A DNA stretch of 64,000 nt from Geopseudomonas aromaticivorans (GTDB lineage: Bacteria > Pseudomonadota > Gammaproteobacteria > Pseudomonadales > Pseudomonadaceae), in assembly GCF_019097855.1 (NCBI RefSeq), contig NZ_JAHRGL010000014.1, positions 1 to 64,000 on the forward strand. Direction: 5' to 3'. The number at the start of each line of letters is the position of its first letter. Position 1 is the stretch's first letter. The position numbers and the translations under genes were made by a program. The notes beneath the pieces were generated by a model, which did no database searches, was not told the origin of the DNA, and was given only the letters and a program-made list of their open reading frames with translations. Of this stretch, positions 35,585-45,347 are shown in pieces.

Positions 35585-36019
35585 ATGGCTATGACAATCC
35601 ACTGCGACATCGTCAGTGCGGAAGAAGAGCTGTTCTCGGGGCTGGTGGAAATGGTCGTCGCCCACGGTAGCATGGGTGATATCGGTATTCTGCTGGGCCA
35701 CGCCCCGCTACTGACCGATCTCAAGCCGGGTCCGGTGCGAGTGATCAAGCAGGGTGGCGAGCAAGAGGTGTACTACATCTCCGGCGGTTTCATCGAAGTG
35801 CAGCCGAACACGGTGAAGGTCCTCGCCGACACCGCGATCCGAGCTGCCGACCTCGACGAAGCAGCGGCTCTCGAAGCCCAGAAGGCTGCCGAGAAGGCCC
35901 TCAGCGAGAAGGGTGCCGAGTTCGACTACGGCACCGCTTCCGCCCGTCTGGCCGAAGCTGTTGCACAGCTGCGGACCATTCAGGAACTGCGCAAGAAGTT
36001 CGGTGGTATGGCGCACTGA
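35585..36019 (+). CDS. atpC: F0F1 ATP synthase subunit epsilon
   Basis: Epsilon joins gamma to the c-ring and can inhibit ATP hydrolysis. The 144-residue protein has the N-terminal beta-sandwich ([34 protein letters not shown]) and two C-terminal helices. It closes the atp operon; a strong terminator follows. Confidence 0.97.
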   Translation: MAMTIHCDIVSAEEELFSGLVEMVVAHGSMGDIGILLGHAPLLTDLKPGPVRVIKQGGEQEVYYISGGFIEVQPNTVKVLADTAIRAADLDEAAALEAQKAAEKALSEKGAEFDYGTASARLAEAVAQLRTIQELRKKFGGMAH

Positions 36020-36051
36020 TCCGCCTTGCGGAAGGTCGCCTGATGTATATG

Positions 36052-36085
36052 AAAGGGGGTAGCTTCGGCTACCCCCTTTTTCTTT
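36052..36085 (+). terminator. Rho-independent terminator of the atp operon
   Basis: AAAGGGGGTAGC (36052-36063) and GCTACCCCCTTT (36068-36079) form a perfect 12-bp stem closed by a TTCG tetraloop and followed by TTCTTTTC. Confidence 0.93.
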
Positions 36086-36104
36086 TCATGGAGAAAATCG
36101 CGTC

Positions 36105-37472
36105 ATGAGTCTGGAAGTCGTCATCCTCGCCGCCGGTCAGGGCACCCGCATGCGTTCGGCGCTGCCCAAGGTCCTGCACCCGGTCGCCGGCAAGCCCATG
36201 CTCGGTCATGTCATCGACACCGCCCGGGCGCTGCAGCCGCAGCGCATCCATGTGGTCATCGGCCACGGCGCCGAAGCGGTGCGCGAGCGTCTGGCGGCCG
36301 ACGACCTGAACTTCGTCCTCCAGGAGCAGCAGCTCGGCACCGGCCACGCGGTGGCCCAGGCGCTGCCGTTCATCACTGCCGCGCAGGTGCTGGTGCTGTA
36401 CGGCGACGTGCCGCTGATCGAGGCGCCGACCCTCGAGCGCCTGCTGGCCCACGCCGGCCCGGCGCAGCTGGCTCTGCTCACCGTGGAGCTGGCCGATCCC
36501 ACCGGCTATGGCCGGATCATTCGTGACGCCCAGGGGCAGGTCAGCGCCATCGTCGAGCAGAAGGATGCCAGTCCCGAGCAGCTGGCGATCCGCGAGGGCA
36601 ATACCGGCATCCTCGCCATGCCCGGCGCGCGCATGGCCGAGTGGATGGGCCTGCTGTCCAACAGCAACGCGCAGGGCGAGTACTACCTGACCGACGTGAT
36701 CGCCATGGCGGTGGCCGACGGCCTGACGGTGGCCACCGCGCAGCCGGAGGACGCCATGGAAGTGCAGGGCGCCAACGACCGCCTGCAGCTGTCGCAGCTG
36801 GAGCGCCACTACCAGCAGCGCGCCGCGCGCCGGCTGATGGCCCAAGGCGTGACCCTGCTCGATCCGGCACGCTTCGACGTGCGCGGCGAGGTCAGCGTCG
36901 GTCGCGACGTGCTGATCGACATCAACGTGATCCTCGAGGGCCGGGTGGTCATCGAGGACAATGTCGAGATCGGCCCCAACTGCGTGATCCGCAACAGCAC
37001 CCTGCGCCGCGGCGCGGTGGTCAAGGCCAACAGCCACCTGGAAGGCACCGAGCTGGGTGAGGGCGCCGACTGCGGGCCGTTCGCCCGCCTGCGTCCGGGC
37101 AGCGTGCTGGGCGCCAGGGCGCACGTCGGCAACTTCGTCGAGCTGAAGAACGCGGTGCTGGGCGAGGGCGCCAAGGCCGGCCACCTGGCCTACCTGGGCG
37201 ATGCCGAGATCGGGGCGCTGAGCAACATCGGCGCCGGCACCATCACCTGCAACTACGACGGCGCCAACAAGCACCGCACGGTGATCGGCGTGGATGCCTT
37301 CATCGGTACCAACTGCTCGCTGGTGGCCCCGGTCACCATCGGCGACGGTGCCACCACTGCCGCCGGTTCGGTGATCACCAGCGAAGTATCGGCCAACACC
37401 CTGGCGGTCGGTCGGGCGCGCCAGCGCAACATCGATGGCTGGCAGCGCCCGGTGAAGAAGCCCAAGGCCTGA
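36105..37472 (+). CDS. glmU: Bifunctional UDP-N-acetylglucosamine pyrophosphorylase / glucosamine-1-phosphate N-acetyltransferase
   Basis: GlmU makes UDP-GlcNAc for peptidoglycan and LPS: it acetylates glucosamine-1-P and then couples it to UTP. The 455-residue protein has the N-terminal nucleotidyltransferase with [11 protein letters not shown] and a C-terminal left-handed beta-helix of hexapeptide repeats ([34 protein letters not shown]). glmR and glmS, for the earlier glucosamine-6-P step, lie downstream. Confidence 0.97.
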   Translation: MSLEVVILAAGQGTRMRSALPKVLHPVAGKPMLGHVIDTARALQPQRIHVVIGHGAEAVRERLAADDLNFVLQEQQLGTGHAVAQALPFITAAQVLVLYGDVPLIEAPTLERLLAHAGPAQLALLTVELADPTGYGRIIRDAQGQVSAIVEQKDASPEQLAIREGNTGILAMPGARMAEWMGLLSNSNAQGEYYLTDVIAMAVADGLTVATAQPEDAMEVQGANDRLQLSQLERHYQQRAARRLMAQGVTLLDPARFDVRGEVSVGRDVLIDINVILEGRVVIEDNVEIGPNCVIRNSTLRRGAVVKANSHLEGTELGEGADCGPFARLRPGSVLGARAHVGNFVELKNAVLGEGAKAGHLAYLGDAEIGALSNIGAGTITCNYDGANKHRTVIGVDAFIGTNCSLVAPVTIGDGATTAAGSVITSEVSANTLAVGRARQRNIDGWQRPVKKPKA

Positions 37473-37513
37473 ATCGCACCGGCCTGTCGGTACGCGTGGC
37501 GCACCCTGCGCGG

Positions 37514-37715
37514 TGTGGATAACTGTCCGCAGTGCTCAGTCTGCTCCAGCGCCTGTGGAAAACTCCGCAACAGGGTTTTCCACAGGCAACCCAGGCTGAT
37601 CGGTACTTCAGCCTGTGGATAGAAATAACGCCGCGGCAGATCTTTTATCCACACAGCTTTGCCAAGATGGTCTTTGCGCGCCGGCCATCGTTCTGTGGAT
37701 AGTTCTGTCCACAGT
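37514..37715. other. Third DnaA-box-rich gap (glmU-glmR)
   Basis: Perfect boxes lie at 37514-37522 and 37645-37653. One-mismatch boxes lie at 37576-37584, 37614-37622 and 37694-37702, and a TGTCCACAG is near 37707. The 309-bp gap holds no gene. It is 18 kb from dnaA, and such density outside the two origin-type regions is notable. Confidence 0.65.
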
Positions 37716-37764
37716 CACTTGACGCCTGCGCCTTCCTGAGTTTTGATTCACACCTATAAAGTTA

Positions 37765-37791
37765 CGAATCGAAACTTGCGAATGTCGAAAC
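37765..37791. promoter_or_regulatory. Direct repeats over the glmR start, possible DeoR-type operator
   Basis: CGAATCGAAAC (37765-37775) and CGAATGTCGAAAC (37779-37791) are direct repeats. On the other strand they read as TTTCG/TTCG blocks, the kind of repeat bound by DeoR-family regulators such as GlpR. They overlap the glmR start codon, suggesting autoregulation. Confidence 0.4.
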
Positions 37792-38546
37792 GCAACACAC
37801 CACAACGTCGGCATGCCATCCTCGCCCTGCTCGCCGAGCAGGGTGAAGTGCATGTCGAGGCGCTGGCCCGTCACTTCGAAACCTCGGAAGTCACCGTCCG
37901 CAAGGACCTCGCCGCGCTGGAAAACAACGGCCTGCTGCTGCGTCGCTACGGCGGGGCGGTGCCGATGCCGCACGAGCTGGTGGCCGAGCACAGCCAGCCG
38001 GTGTCGCCGTACAAGCAGGCCATTGCCCGTGCGGCGGCGGCCAGCATCCGCGAGCATGCGCGGATCATCATCGACAGCGGCAGCACCACCACGGCGCTGA
38101 TCCCCGAGCTGGACCGTCGCCCCGGCCTGGTGGTGATGACCAATTCGCTGAGCGTGGCCAATGCCCTGCGCGAACTGGAGCAGGAGCCGGTGCTGCTGAT
38201 GACCGGGGGCACCTGGGATCCGCATTCCGAATCGTTCCAAGGCCAGGTCGCCGAGCAGGTGCTGCGTTCCTACGATTTCGACCAGTTGTTCATCGGCGCC
38301 GACGGTATCGATCTGGCGCGCGGCACCACCACCTTCAATGAACTGCTGGGCCTGTCCAGGGTCATGGCCGAGGTGGCGCGCGAAGTGATCGTCATGGCCG
38401 AGGCCGACAAGCTCGGCCGGCGCATGCCCAATCTGGAGCTGCCGTGGAGCAGCATCCACACTCTGATTACCGATGCGCGTCTCGACACCGAGGCGCGCGA
38501 ACAGATTCTGGCGCGTGGCATCAAGCTGATCTGCGCCGACGTATAG
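37782..38546 (+). CDS. glmR: DeoR-family transcriptional regulator beside glmS (GlmR-like)
   Basis: The 254-residue protein starts [17 protein letters not shown]. It has an N-terminal DeoR helix-turn-helix ([23 protein letters not shown]) and a sugar-phosphate-sensing C-terminal domain ([29 protein letters not shown]). In Pseudomonas the regulator at this position upstream of glmS is called GlmR and links amino-sugar supply to glmS. It ends 14 bp before glmS. The earlier in-frame start at 37743 has no ribosome-binding site and is rejected. Confidence 0.9.
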   Translation: MSKRNTPQRRHAILALLAEQGEVHVEALARHFETSEVTVRKDLAALENNGLLLRRYGGAVPMPHELVAEHSQPVSPYKQAIARAAAASIREHARIIIDSGSTTTALIPELDRRPGLVVMTNSLSVANALRELEQEPVLLMTGGTWDPHSESFQGQVAEQVLRSYDFDQLFIGADGIDLARGTTTFNELLGLSRVMAEVAREVIVMAEADKLGRRMPNLELPWSSIHTLITDARLDTEAREQILARGIKLICADV

Positions 38547-38560
38547 CAAGGAGAACCAGC

Positions 38561-40396
38561 ATGTGCGGAATTGTCGGCGCGATTGCCGAGCGGAATGTCA
38601 GTGCGATCCTCATCGAAGGCCTCAAGCGCCTCGAATATCGCGGCTACGACAGCGCCGGCGTGGCGGTCTACACCAATGATGGCCTGTTGCGTCGCAGCCG
38701 CCGCATCGGCAAGGTCGCCGCACTGGAACAGGCGCTGGTGGAAGAGCCGCTGCTCGGCCGCCTCGGCATCGCCCATACCCGCTGGGCCACCCACGGCGTG
38801 CCCAGCGAGGCCAACGCCCATCCGCACTTCTCCGGCGAGGAGCTGGCGGTGGTGCACAACGGCATCATCGAGAACCACGAGCAGCTGCGCGAGCGGCTCG
38901 AGGGCCTCGGTTACCTGTTCACCTCGCAGACCGACACCGAGACCATCGTCCACCTGCTGCATCACACGCTGAAGAGCGTGCCGGACCTGGCCGAGGCGCT
39001 CAAGGCGGCGGTCAAGGAGCTGCATGGTGCCTACGGCCTGGCGGTGATCAGCGCCGCGCAGCCGGACCGCATCCTCGCCGCGCGCAGTGGCAGCCCGCTG
39101 GTGATCGGTTTGGGCCTGGGCGAGAACTTCCTCGCCTCCGACCCGCTGGCCCTGCGCCAGGTCACCGACCGCTTCGTCTACCTGGAGGAGGGCGACATCG
39201 CCGAGATCCGCCGTGATGCCGTGCAGATCTGGGATGCCGCAGGCCGCAGCGTGCAGCGCGACACCGTGCAGTTCAACGAGGGCGCGGAGGCGGCCGAGAA
39301 GGGCGAGTACCGCCACTTCATGCTCAAGGAAATCCACGAGCAGCCGCGCGTGGTGCAGCGCACCCTGGAAGGTCGCCTGGGTTCCGATCACGTGCTGGTA
39401 CAGGCCTTCGGCCCGCAGGCGGCGGAGCTGTTCGCCCGCGTGCGCAACGTGCAGATCGTCGCCTGCGGCACCAGCTTCCATGCCGGCATGGTCGCCCGCT
39501 ACTGGCTGGAGGAGCTGACCGGTATGCCCTGCCAGGTCGAGGTGGCCAGCGAGTTCCGCTACCGCAAGGTGGCGGTGCAGCCCGACTCGCTGTTCGTCAC
39601 CATCTCCCAGTCCGGGGAAACCGCCGATACCCTGGCCGCCCTGCGCAACGCCAAGTCGGCCGGCTACCTGGCCAGTCTGGCGATCTGCAACGTCGGCACC
39701 AGCTCGCTGGTGCGCGAGTCCGACCTGACCCTGCTGACCAACGCCGGTCCGGAGATCGGCGTGGCGTCCACCAAGGCGTTCACCACCCAGCTGGTCGGCC
39801 TGCTGCTGCTGACCCTGGCCCTCGGCCAGGTGCGCGGCACCCTGGCGGCCGGCGTCGAGGCTGAACTGGTCGAGGCGCTGCGCCGCCTGCCGGGCAACCT
39901 GGAAGAGGCGCTGGCGATGGACAAGACCGTCGAGCAGGTCTCCGCGCTGTTCGCCGAGAAGCACCACTCGCTGTTCCTCGGTCGCGGTGCGCAGTATCCG
40001 GTGGCCATGGAGGGGGCGCTCAAGCTCAAGGAAATCTCCTACATCCATGCCGAGGCCTACCCGGCCGGCGAACTCAAGCACGGTCCGCTGGCGCTGGTCG
40101 ACAGCGACATGCCGGTGGTCACCGTGGCGCCGAACAACGAGCTGCTGGAGAAGCTCAAGTCCAACCTGCAGGAAGTACGCGCACGCGGCGGCGAGCTGAT
40201 CGTCTTCGCCGACCGTCAGGCCGGCATGAGCGACGGTGAAGGCACCCATGTGGTGACCATGCCGCAGATCCATGACCTGCTGGCGCCGATCCTCTACACC
40301 ATCCCGCTGCAGCTGCTGTCCTACCACGTCGCCGTGCTCAAGGGCACCGACGTCGACCAGCCGCGCAACCTGGCCAAGTCGGTCACGGTGGAGTAA
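38561..40396 (+). CDS. glmS: Glutamine-fructose-6-phosphate aminotransferase
   Basis: GlmS converts fructose-6-P and glutamine to glucosamine-6-P, the entry step to UDP-GlcNAc. The 611-residue protein has the N-terminal glutaminase with Cys as residue 1 after Met removal (MCGIVGAI) and two SIS sugar-isomerase domains ([20 protein letters not shown]). The AAGGAG site precedes the ATG at 38561. Its last codons (NLAKSVTVE) are the classic TnsD-binding region for Tn7. A miniature Tn7-like element begins 25 bp after the stop. Confidence 0.98.
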   Translation: MCGIVGAIAERNVSAILIEGLKRLEYRGYDSAGVAVYTNDGLLRRSRRIGKVAALEQALVEEPLLGRLGIAHTRWATHGVPSEANAHPHFSGEELAVVHNGIIENHEQLRERLEGLGYLFTSQTDTETIVHLLHHTLKSVPDLAEALKAAVKELHGAYGLAVISAAQPDRILAARSGSPLVIGLGLGENFLASDPLALRQVTDRFVYLEEGDIAEIRRDAVQIWDAAGRSVQRDTVQFNEGAEAAEKGEYRHFMLKEIHEQPRVVQRTLEGRLGSDHVLVQAFGPQAAELFARVRNVQIVACGTSFHAGMVARYWLEELTGMPCQVEVASEFRYRKVAVQPDSLFVTISQSGETADTLAALRNAKSAGYLASLAICNVGTSSLVRESDLTLLTNAGPEIGVASTKAFTTQLVGLLLLTLALGQVRGTLAAGVEAELVEALRRLPGNLEEALAMDKTVEQVSALFAEKHHSLFLGRGAQYPVAMEGALKLKEISYIHAEAYPAGELKHGPLALVDSDMPVVTVAPNNELLEKLKSNLQEVRARGGELIVFADRQAGMSDGEGTHVVTMPQIHDLLAPILYTIPLQLLSYHVAVLKGTDVDQPRNLAKSVTVE

Positions 40397-40420
40397 GGCC
40401 TTCCGGCTATTTGGCGGTTA

Positions 40421-40693
40421 TGCTCCGAAAGAATAAAGTCTGTCGGGCTGGATCAAAGTCAGTCGAGGTGTGGTCCGGCAAGTGAGCGTCTACGGCTGCG
40501 ATCAATGGCCTGGTGCGGTCCTTGCGCGCTCTGGAGGGGCGGGGCTCGACAGCTTTTATTCAAAGAGGCGCCAGATGTTGGTTTGGTCCAGACCGTCCCG
40601 ACAGACTTTCCGGTCCAGGTGGGGCTGGCGCTGCTCCTTGTGGATCAGGGCTTGCAAGCTCGGCGCCCCGACAGACTTTATTCTTCATGATCA
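40421..40693. mobile_element. Miniature Tn7-like element at attTn7 (non-coding)
   Basis: A perfect 19-bp inverted repeat, AAGAATAAAGTCTGTCGGG, lies at 40429-40447 and inverted at 40667-40685. Weaker copies are at 40451-40467 in the left orientation, and at 40545-40561 and 40597-40613 in the right orientation. The AATAAAGTCT core matches the TnsB-binding repeat of Tn7's left end, and lies 11 bp in from each proposed end, as in Tn7. The left end starts 25 bp after the glmS stop, the Tn7 insertion point, and GTTA flanks both sides. Ends read TG...CA, not the canonical TGT...ACA. No coding region is present, so it would depend on Tns proteins in trans. Confidence 0.7.
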
Positions 40694-40775
40694 GTTACCA
40701 CAATGCCCGGCCCGCGCCGGGCATTGTCGTTTTCGTCCGGGCGATTTGCGGATCGCGAGCGCGGAGGAACACCAG

Positions 40776-40791
40776 TGTTCCACGTGGAACA
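40776..40791. promoter_or_regulatory. parS: Perfect parS site
   Basis: TGTTCCACGTGGAACA is a perfect 16-bp palindrome identical to the established Pseudomonas ParB-binding consensus. It lies between glmS and the CFA-like gene, about 12 kb from parAB and on the other side of oriC from the recF copy. Confidence 0.95.
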
Positions 40792-40859
40792 TCGACGGCC
40801 GCCGATCTTCTGTGGCTGGTCTACCCTTGAAAGGGATTCCACGCAACGGGGGATGGTTC

Positions 40860-42044
40860 ATGCTGGCGCAACTTCCGCCGGCCCTGCGCAGCCTGCAACT
40901 GCCATTGCGACTGCAGCTCTGGGACGGTCATCAACTGGACTTCGGTCCCGAGCCGCTGGTGACGCTGGTGGTGCGCGATCCGCAGCTGCTGAGTCGGCTC
41001 GGTCGCCCCAGCCTCGACCTGCTGGGCAGCGCCTATGTCGAGGGGGCGATGGACATCCTGGGGCCGATCGGGGCGGTGATGCGCATCGCCGACGCCCTCA
41101 GTGCGGCCCTGCTCGGCGAGGCGGACGCTACGGCGGCCGTCTCGCCGGCGCACGACAAGGCCACCGACGCCGAGGACATCCACTACCACTACGACCTGTC
41201 CAACGACTTCTACCGGCTATGGCTGGATCGCGACATGGTCTATTCCTGCGCCTACTTCGCGACCGGCACGGAAGACCTGGACAGCGCCCAGCAGGCCAAG
41301 CTGCGTCACCTGTGCCGCAAGCTGCGCCTGCAGCCCGGCGAGCGGCTGCTGGACGTCGGCTGCGGCTGGGGCGGGCTGGCGCGCTTCGCCGCCCGCGAGT
41401 TCGGTGCCGAGGTCTATGGCATCACCCTCAGCGGCGAACAGCTCAAGCTGGCGCGCGAGCGGGTGGCGGCCGAGGGCCTGCAGGATCGCGTGCAGCTGGA
41501 GCTGCAGGACTACCGCGACCTGCCGACGGACGGCCGCTTCGACAAGGTGGTCAGCGTCGGCATGTTCGAGCACGTCGGCCACGCCAACCTGGCGCTGTAC
41601 TTCCGCACCCTGCAGCAGGCCGTGAAACCCGGCGGCCTGGTGCTGAACCACGGCATCACCGCCAAGCACACCGATGGCCGCCCGGTCGGCCGCGGCGGCG
41701 GCGAGTTCATCGGCCGCTACGTGTTCCCCCACGGCGAGCTGCCGCACCTGGCGACCGCAGTGGCGCGGATGAGCGAGGAAGGCCTGGAGGTGGTCGATGT
41801 GGAGAGCCTGCGCCTGCACTACGCGCGCACCCTGCACTTGTGGAGCGAGCGCCTGGAGCAGCACCTCGACGTAGCCGCGCGGCTGGTGCCGGAGCGCGCC
41901 TTGCGCATCTGGCGGCTGTACCTGGCCGGCTGTGCCTACGGCTTCGAGCGCGAGTGGATCAACCTGCACCAGATCCTCGCCGTGCGCCCGCGTGCCGACG
42001 GCTCGCACGACCTGCCGTGGAGCCGGGCGGATATCTATCGCTGA
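40860..42044 (+). CDS. Cyclopropane-fatty-acyl-phospholipid synthase family methyltransferase
   Basis: Members of this family transfer a methyl(ene) group from SAM to unsaturated phospholipid acyl chains; the exact product is not known for this subgroup. The 394-residue protein has an N-terminal lipid-binding region, then HYHYDLSNDFYRLWLD, the SAM motif LLDVGCGWGGLARFAA and MFEHVGHANL. GGGGGATG precedes the ATG at 40860. The long upstream frame back to 40470 crosses the miniature element and the parS site and is rejected. A homologue next to glmS is common in Pseudomonas. Confidence 0.88.
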   Translation: MLAQLPPALRSLQLPLRLQLWDGHQLDFGPEPLVTLVVRDPQLLSRLGRPSLDLLGSAYVEGAMDILGPIGAVMRIADALSAALLGEADATAAVSPAHDKATDAEDIHYHYDLSNDFYRLWLDRDMVYSCAYFATGTEDLDSAQQAKLRHLCRKLRLQPGERLLDVGCGWGGLARFAAREFGAEVYGITLSGEQLKLARERVAAEGLQDRVQLELQDYRDLPTDGRFDKVVSVGMFEHVGHANLALYFRTLQQAVKPGGLVLNHGITAKHTDGRPVGRGGGEFIGRYVFPHGELPHLATAVARMSEEGLEVVDVESLRLHYARTLHLWSERLEQHLDVAARLVPERALRIWRLYLAGCAYGFEREWINLHQILAVRPRADGSHDLPWSRADIYR

Positions 42045-42075
42045 GGGTGCGCTGCGAGCCTTGACCGACCGACAG

Positions 42076-42115
42076 AAAAAAGCCGCGGCCGACGCCTGCT
42101 GGCGCCGTCGCGGCT
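42076..42115 (-). terminator. Terminator of the ssu operon (possibly bidirectional)
   Basis: On the minus strand AGCCGCG (42115-42109) pairs with CGCGGCT (42087-42081) around a GC-rich inner stem, followed by a run of T. It lies 19 bp past ssuF and also just past the CFA-like gene on the other strand. Confidence 0.75.
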
Positions 42116-42133
42116 GCGTCGTGGCGCGGGGGC

Positions 42134-42349
42134 TTACAGCTTGGCGATCGACACCTCGGTGGACTTCACGAAGGCGATCACTTCGCTGCCGACGGCCAGT
42201 TCCAGATCCTTGACCGAGCGGGTGGTGATCACCGAGGTGACGATGCCGGCAGCGGTCTGCACGTCGATCTCCGACAGCACGTCGCCGAGGATGATTTCGC
42301 GGATGGTGCCCTTGAACTGGTTGCGCACGTTGATGGCTTTGATGGTCAT
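42134..42349 (-). CDS. ssuF: Molybdopterin-binding-like (Mop/TOBE) protein SsuF
   Basis: This 71-residue protein is a single TOBE/Mop domain (MTIKAINVRNQFKGTIREI, then VTSVITTRSVKDL and GSEVIAFVKSTEVSI). Such molbindins can bind oxyanions. In Pseudomonas putida a protein of this type, SsuF, ends the ssuEADCBF operon and is needed for sulfonate use, with a mechanism still unclear. The same gene order is seen here. A strong hairpin separates it from ssuB. Confidence 0.88.
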   Translation of the reverse strand: MTIKAINVRNQFKGTIREIILGDVLSEIDVQTAAGIVTSVITTRSVKDLELAVGSEVIAFVKSTEVSIAKL

Positions 42350-42388
42350 GGTCTTGCTCCTTCGGGGGTAGGGGAGGTCAGGTTGTTT

Positions 42389-42416
42389 ACCCCTCTCCCG
42401 TTGGCGGGAGAGGGGT
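42389..42416. repeat. Perfect 12-bp hairpin in the ssuB-ssuF gap
   Basis: ACCCCTCTCCCG (42389-42400) and CGGGAGAGGGGT (42405-42416) pair around a TTGG loop. CCCTCTCCC...GGGAGAGGG hairpins are widespread intergenic repeats in proteobacteria. There is no T-run, so it probably affects RNA stability of the ssu transcript and does not end it. Confidence 0.7.
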
Positions 42417-42421
42417 GTTGT

Positions 42422-43219
42422 TCAGAGGGCCCAGCGCAGCTGCGTGGGCAGGGGTGAAACGGCTTCGGCGAGCTCGGCCTGCGGCGGCAGGGCCAGTACG
42501 CGCTCGAGCACCTGCGCCTCCAGCGCCGCCAGTGCGGCCGAGGCGCGCGGGCGCGGGCGGGCCAGTGGGATCGGCAGGTCGAGGCCGATGTGGCCGTCCT
42601 CGATCAGGATCACCCGGTCGGCCACCGCCACCGCCTCGTTGACGTCGTGGGTCACCAGCAGCACGGTGAAGCCGTGCTGCTGCCACAGGCGCTCGATCAG
42701 CTGCTGCATCTCGATGCGGGTCAGTGCGTCCAGGGCGCCGAGCGGCTCGTCGAGCAGCAGCAGGCGCGGGCGGTGGATCAGCGCACGAGCCAGGGCCACG
42801 CGCTGCTTCTGCCCGCCGGACAGCGCCGCCGGCCAGTCATGGGCGCGCTCGGCGAGGCCGACCGCTTCCAGTGCGTCCAGCGCCTGGGTCTGCCAGGCGC
42901 CGGACAGGCCCAGGCCGACGTTGTCGATCACCCGTTTCCACGGCAGCAGGCGCGATTCCTGGAACATCAGCCGGGTGTCCTCGCGGGCCTCAGCCAGCGG
43001 GGCGTTGCCGGCCTGCAGCTCGCCGTGGCTGGCGCGGTCGAGACCGGCCAGCAGGCGCAGCAGGGTGCTCTTGCCGCAACCGCTGCGGCCGACCACGGCG
43101 ACGAACTGGCCGGCGGGGATGTGCAGGTCGATGTCATGCAGCACGGTGCGCGGGCCGAAGGCTTTGGCCACGCCATGCAGGTGCAGCGGAATGCCGCGTT
43201 TCAGGTCCTGGGCGCTCAT
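42422..43219 (-). CDS. ssuB: Aliphatic sulfonate ABC transporter ATPase SsuB
   Basis: SsuB powers sulfonate uptake with SsuA and SsuC. The 265-residue ATPase has Walker [10 protein letters not shown], a Q-loop in [11 protein letters not shown], signature LSGGQKQR, Walker B LLLLDEP and the H-loop THD. The ATG at 43219 overlaps the ssuC stop (ATGA at 43216-43219), so the longer upstream frame is rejected. It follows ssuC in the ssu operon. Confidence 0.96.
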   Translation of the reverse strand: MSAQDLKRGIPLHLHGVAKAFGPRTVLHDIDLHIPAGQFVAVVGRSGCGKSTLLRLLAGLDRASHGELQAGNAPLAEAREDTRLMFQESRLLPWKRVIDNVGLGLSGAWQTQALDALEAVGLAERAHDWPAALSGGQKQRVALARALIHRPRLLLLDEPLGALDALTRIEMQQLIERLWQQHGFTVLLVTHDVNEAVAVADRVILIEDGHIGLDLPIPLARPRPRASAALAALEAQVLERVLALPPQAELAEAVSPLPTQLRWAL

Positions 43220-44007
43220 GCCGCACCTCCGTTCTGATAGGCCGGATGCCAGCGCAGCCACAGGCGCTCGAGGCCGCGGGCGGCGACGTCGGCCAGCTTG
43301 CCGAGCACCGCGTAGAGCAGGATCGCCAGCACCACGACGTCGGTCTGCAGGAACTCGCGGGCGTTCATCGCCAGGTAGCCGATGCCGGCGTTGGCCGAGA
43401 TGGTTTCGGCGACGATCAGGGTCAGCCACATGAAGCCGAGGGCGAAGCGCACGCCGACCAGGATCGACGGCAGGGCGCCGGGCAGGATCACCTGGCGGAA
43501 CAGGGGAAAGCCGGACAGGCCGTAGCTGCGCGCCATCTCCACCAGACCGGCATCGACGCTGCGGATGCCGTGGTAGGTGTTGAGGTAGATGGGGAACAGG
43601 GTGCCGAGGGCGACCAGGAAGATCTTGGCGCTCTCGTCGATGCCGAACCACAGGATCACCAGCGGGATCAGCGCCAGGTGCGGCACGTTGCGGATCATTT
43701 GCACCGAGCTGTCGAGCAGGCGCTCGCCCCAGGTAGATAGGCCGGTGATGAAGCCCAGCAGCAGGCCGATGCTGCCGCCGATGGCAAAGCCGATGCCGGC
43801 GCGCCAGCCACTGATGGCCAGGTGTTGCCAGATTTCGCCGCTGCTCAGCAGCGCCCAGCCGGCACTCAGCACGGCGCTGGGTGCCGGCAGGATGCGGGTG
43901 GACAGCAGCCCGGTCACCACGGTGATCTGCCAGACGGCCAGCAGCGCCACGGGCAGTGCCCAGGGGGCCAGGCGCAGGGCCAGCCGGTGGATAGTCGTTG
44001 TACTCAT
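43216..44007 (-). CDS. ssuC: Aliphatic sulfonate ABC transporter permease SsuC
   Basis: SsuC is the membrane channel of the sulfonate importer. The 263-residue protein starts [13 protein letters not shown], has about six membrane segments and carries the binding-protein-dependent permease loop with [25 protein letters not shown], which contacts SsuB. It lies between ssuD and ssuB. The longer frame upstream of 44007 overlaps ssuD in another frame and is not real. Confidence 0.95.
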   Translation of the reverse strand: MSTTTIHRLALRLAPWALPVALLAVWQITVVTGLLSTRILPAPSAVLSAGWALLSSGEIWQHLAISGWRAGIGFAIGGSIGLLLGFITGLSTWGERLLDSSVQMIRNVPHLALIPLVILWFGIDESAKIFLVALGTLFPIYLNTYHGIRSVDAGLVEMARSYGLSGFPLFRQVILPGALPSILVGVRFALGFMWLTLIVAETISANAGIGYLAMNAREFLQTDVVVLAILLYAVLGKLADVAARGLERLWLRWHPAYQNGGAA

Positions 44008-44087
44008 CGTTGACCTCGTCACTCTTGCGGTAGCAAGTCGTTCCGTTTTGCCCTGATCGCGCGCGGGCGCGATCAGGGCACCTTGCT

Positions 44088-45236
44088 TCAGCTGGCGGCT
44101 GCCGCTTTGGGCAGGATGTCGCTGGAGATCATCTCGCCGAACGGGCTGACGTAGCCGCGGCTCTCGGGACGCTGCGGCTGGACGATGTCCAGGTGCGGGA
44201 ACAGCAGTTCGGCGACGCGGTAGGACTCCTCCAGATGCGGGTAGCCGGAGAACACGAAGGTATCGATGCCCAGCTCGGCGTATTCCTTGACCCGTGCTGC
44301 CACGGTCGGGCCGTCGCCGACCAGCGCGGTGCCGGCGCCGCCGCGCACCAGGCCGACCCCGGCCCACAGGTTGGGCGACACTTCCAGGTTGTCCTTGCTG
44401 CCGCCATGCAGGGCGGCCATGCGCTGCTGGCCGACCGAGTCGAAGCGCGCCAGCGAGGCCTGGGCCTTGGCGATGGTGTCGTCGTCCAGGTGGCTGATCA
44501 GGCGCTCGGCGGCGGCCCAGGCCTCGGCGTTGGTCTCGCGCACGATCACGTGCAGGCGGATGCCGAACTTCACCGTGCGGCCGTGTTTGGCGGCGCGCGC
44601 GCGCACGTCGGCGATCTTCTCCGCCACCGCCTGCGGCGGCTCGCCCCAGGTCAGATACAGCTCGACCTGCTCGGCGGCCAGTTCGTGGGCCGCTTCCGAG
44701 GAGCCACCGAAGTACAGCGGCGGACGCGGCTGCTGGATCGGCGGGTAGAGCAGCTTGGCGCCCTTGACCTGGATGTGCTTGCCGTCGAGGTCGACGGTCT
44801 CGCCTTCCAGCACCTTGCGCCAGACATGGGTGAACTCCACGGCGGCCTCGTAGCGTTCGGCGTGGCTGAGGTTGAGGCCGTCGGCCGCCAGTTCGTCCGG
44901 ATCGCCGCCGGTGACCAGGTTGAACAGCGCACGGCCGTTGGACAGGCGATCCAAGGTCGCCGCCTGACGGGCGGCCACGGTCGGCGAGATGATCCCCGGA
45001 CGCAGGGCGACGAGGAACTTCAGGCGCTGGGTAGCCGGGATCAGCGAGGCGGCGACCAGCCAGGAGTCCTCGCAGGAGCGCCCGGTGGGGATCAGCACGC
45101 CGCCGAAGCCGAGGCGGTCGGCGGCCTGGGCGATCTGGGTCAGGTAACCGTGGTCGACGGCGCGGGCGCCTTCGGCGGTGCCCAGGTAGTGGCCGTCGCC
45201 GTGGGTGGGGAGAAACCAGAAAATGTTCAGACTCAT
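44088..45236 (-). CDS. ssuD: FMNH2-dependent alkanesulfonate monooxygenase SsuD
   Basis: SsuD cleaves the C-S bond of alkanesulfonates with FMNH2 and O2, giving sulfite and an aldehyde. The 382-residue protein begins [19 protein letters not shown] and includes [35 protein letters not shown] and [10 protein letters not shown], all typical of the bacterial-luciferase-type SsuD family. The ATG at 45236 is used; the 21-residue extension to 45299 lacks homology. Its flavin reductase SsuE is encoded upstream in the operon. Confidence 0.97.
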   Translation of the reverse strand: MSLNIFWFLPTHGDGHYLGTAEGARAVDHGYLTQIAQAADRLGFGGVLIPTGRSCEDSWLVAASLIPATQRLKFLVALRPGIISPTVAARQAATLDRLSNGRALFNLVTGGDPDELAADGLNLSHAERYEAAVEFTHVWRKVLEGETVDLDGKHIQVKGAKLLYPPIQQPRPPLYFGGSSEAAHELAAEQVELYLTWGEPPQAVAEKIADVRARAAKHGRTVKFGIRLHVIVRETNAEAWAAAERLISHLDDDTIAKAQASLARFDSVGQQRMAALHGGSKDNLEVSPNLWAGVGLVRGGAGTALVGDGPTVAARVKEYAELGIDTFVFSGYPHLEESYRVAELLFPHLDIVQPQRPESRGYVSPFGEMISSDILPKAAAAS

Positions 45237-45347
45237 CGCAGTATTCCTGAAAGTGGGCGCGCCGGCGGCGGGGCGTAGCTCATGCGCGCGATGATTCATG
45301 TGAGCGGGGGCAGTCGCGAGCGGCCTGGGGCGCGCCCGCGACGCTGG

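Noticed and set aside
40441-40673. Alternative boundaries TGTCGGG...CCCGACA for the miniature element
   Set aside because: The flanks would then be inverted and not direct repeats, and the spacing to glmS would no longer match the Tn7 insertion point.
40470-40859. N-terminal extension of the CFA-like gene through the miniature element
   Set aside because: The stretch has no homology, crosses the inverted repeat and the parS site, and a good ribosome-binding site precedes the ATG at 40860.
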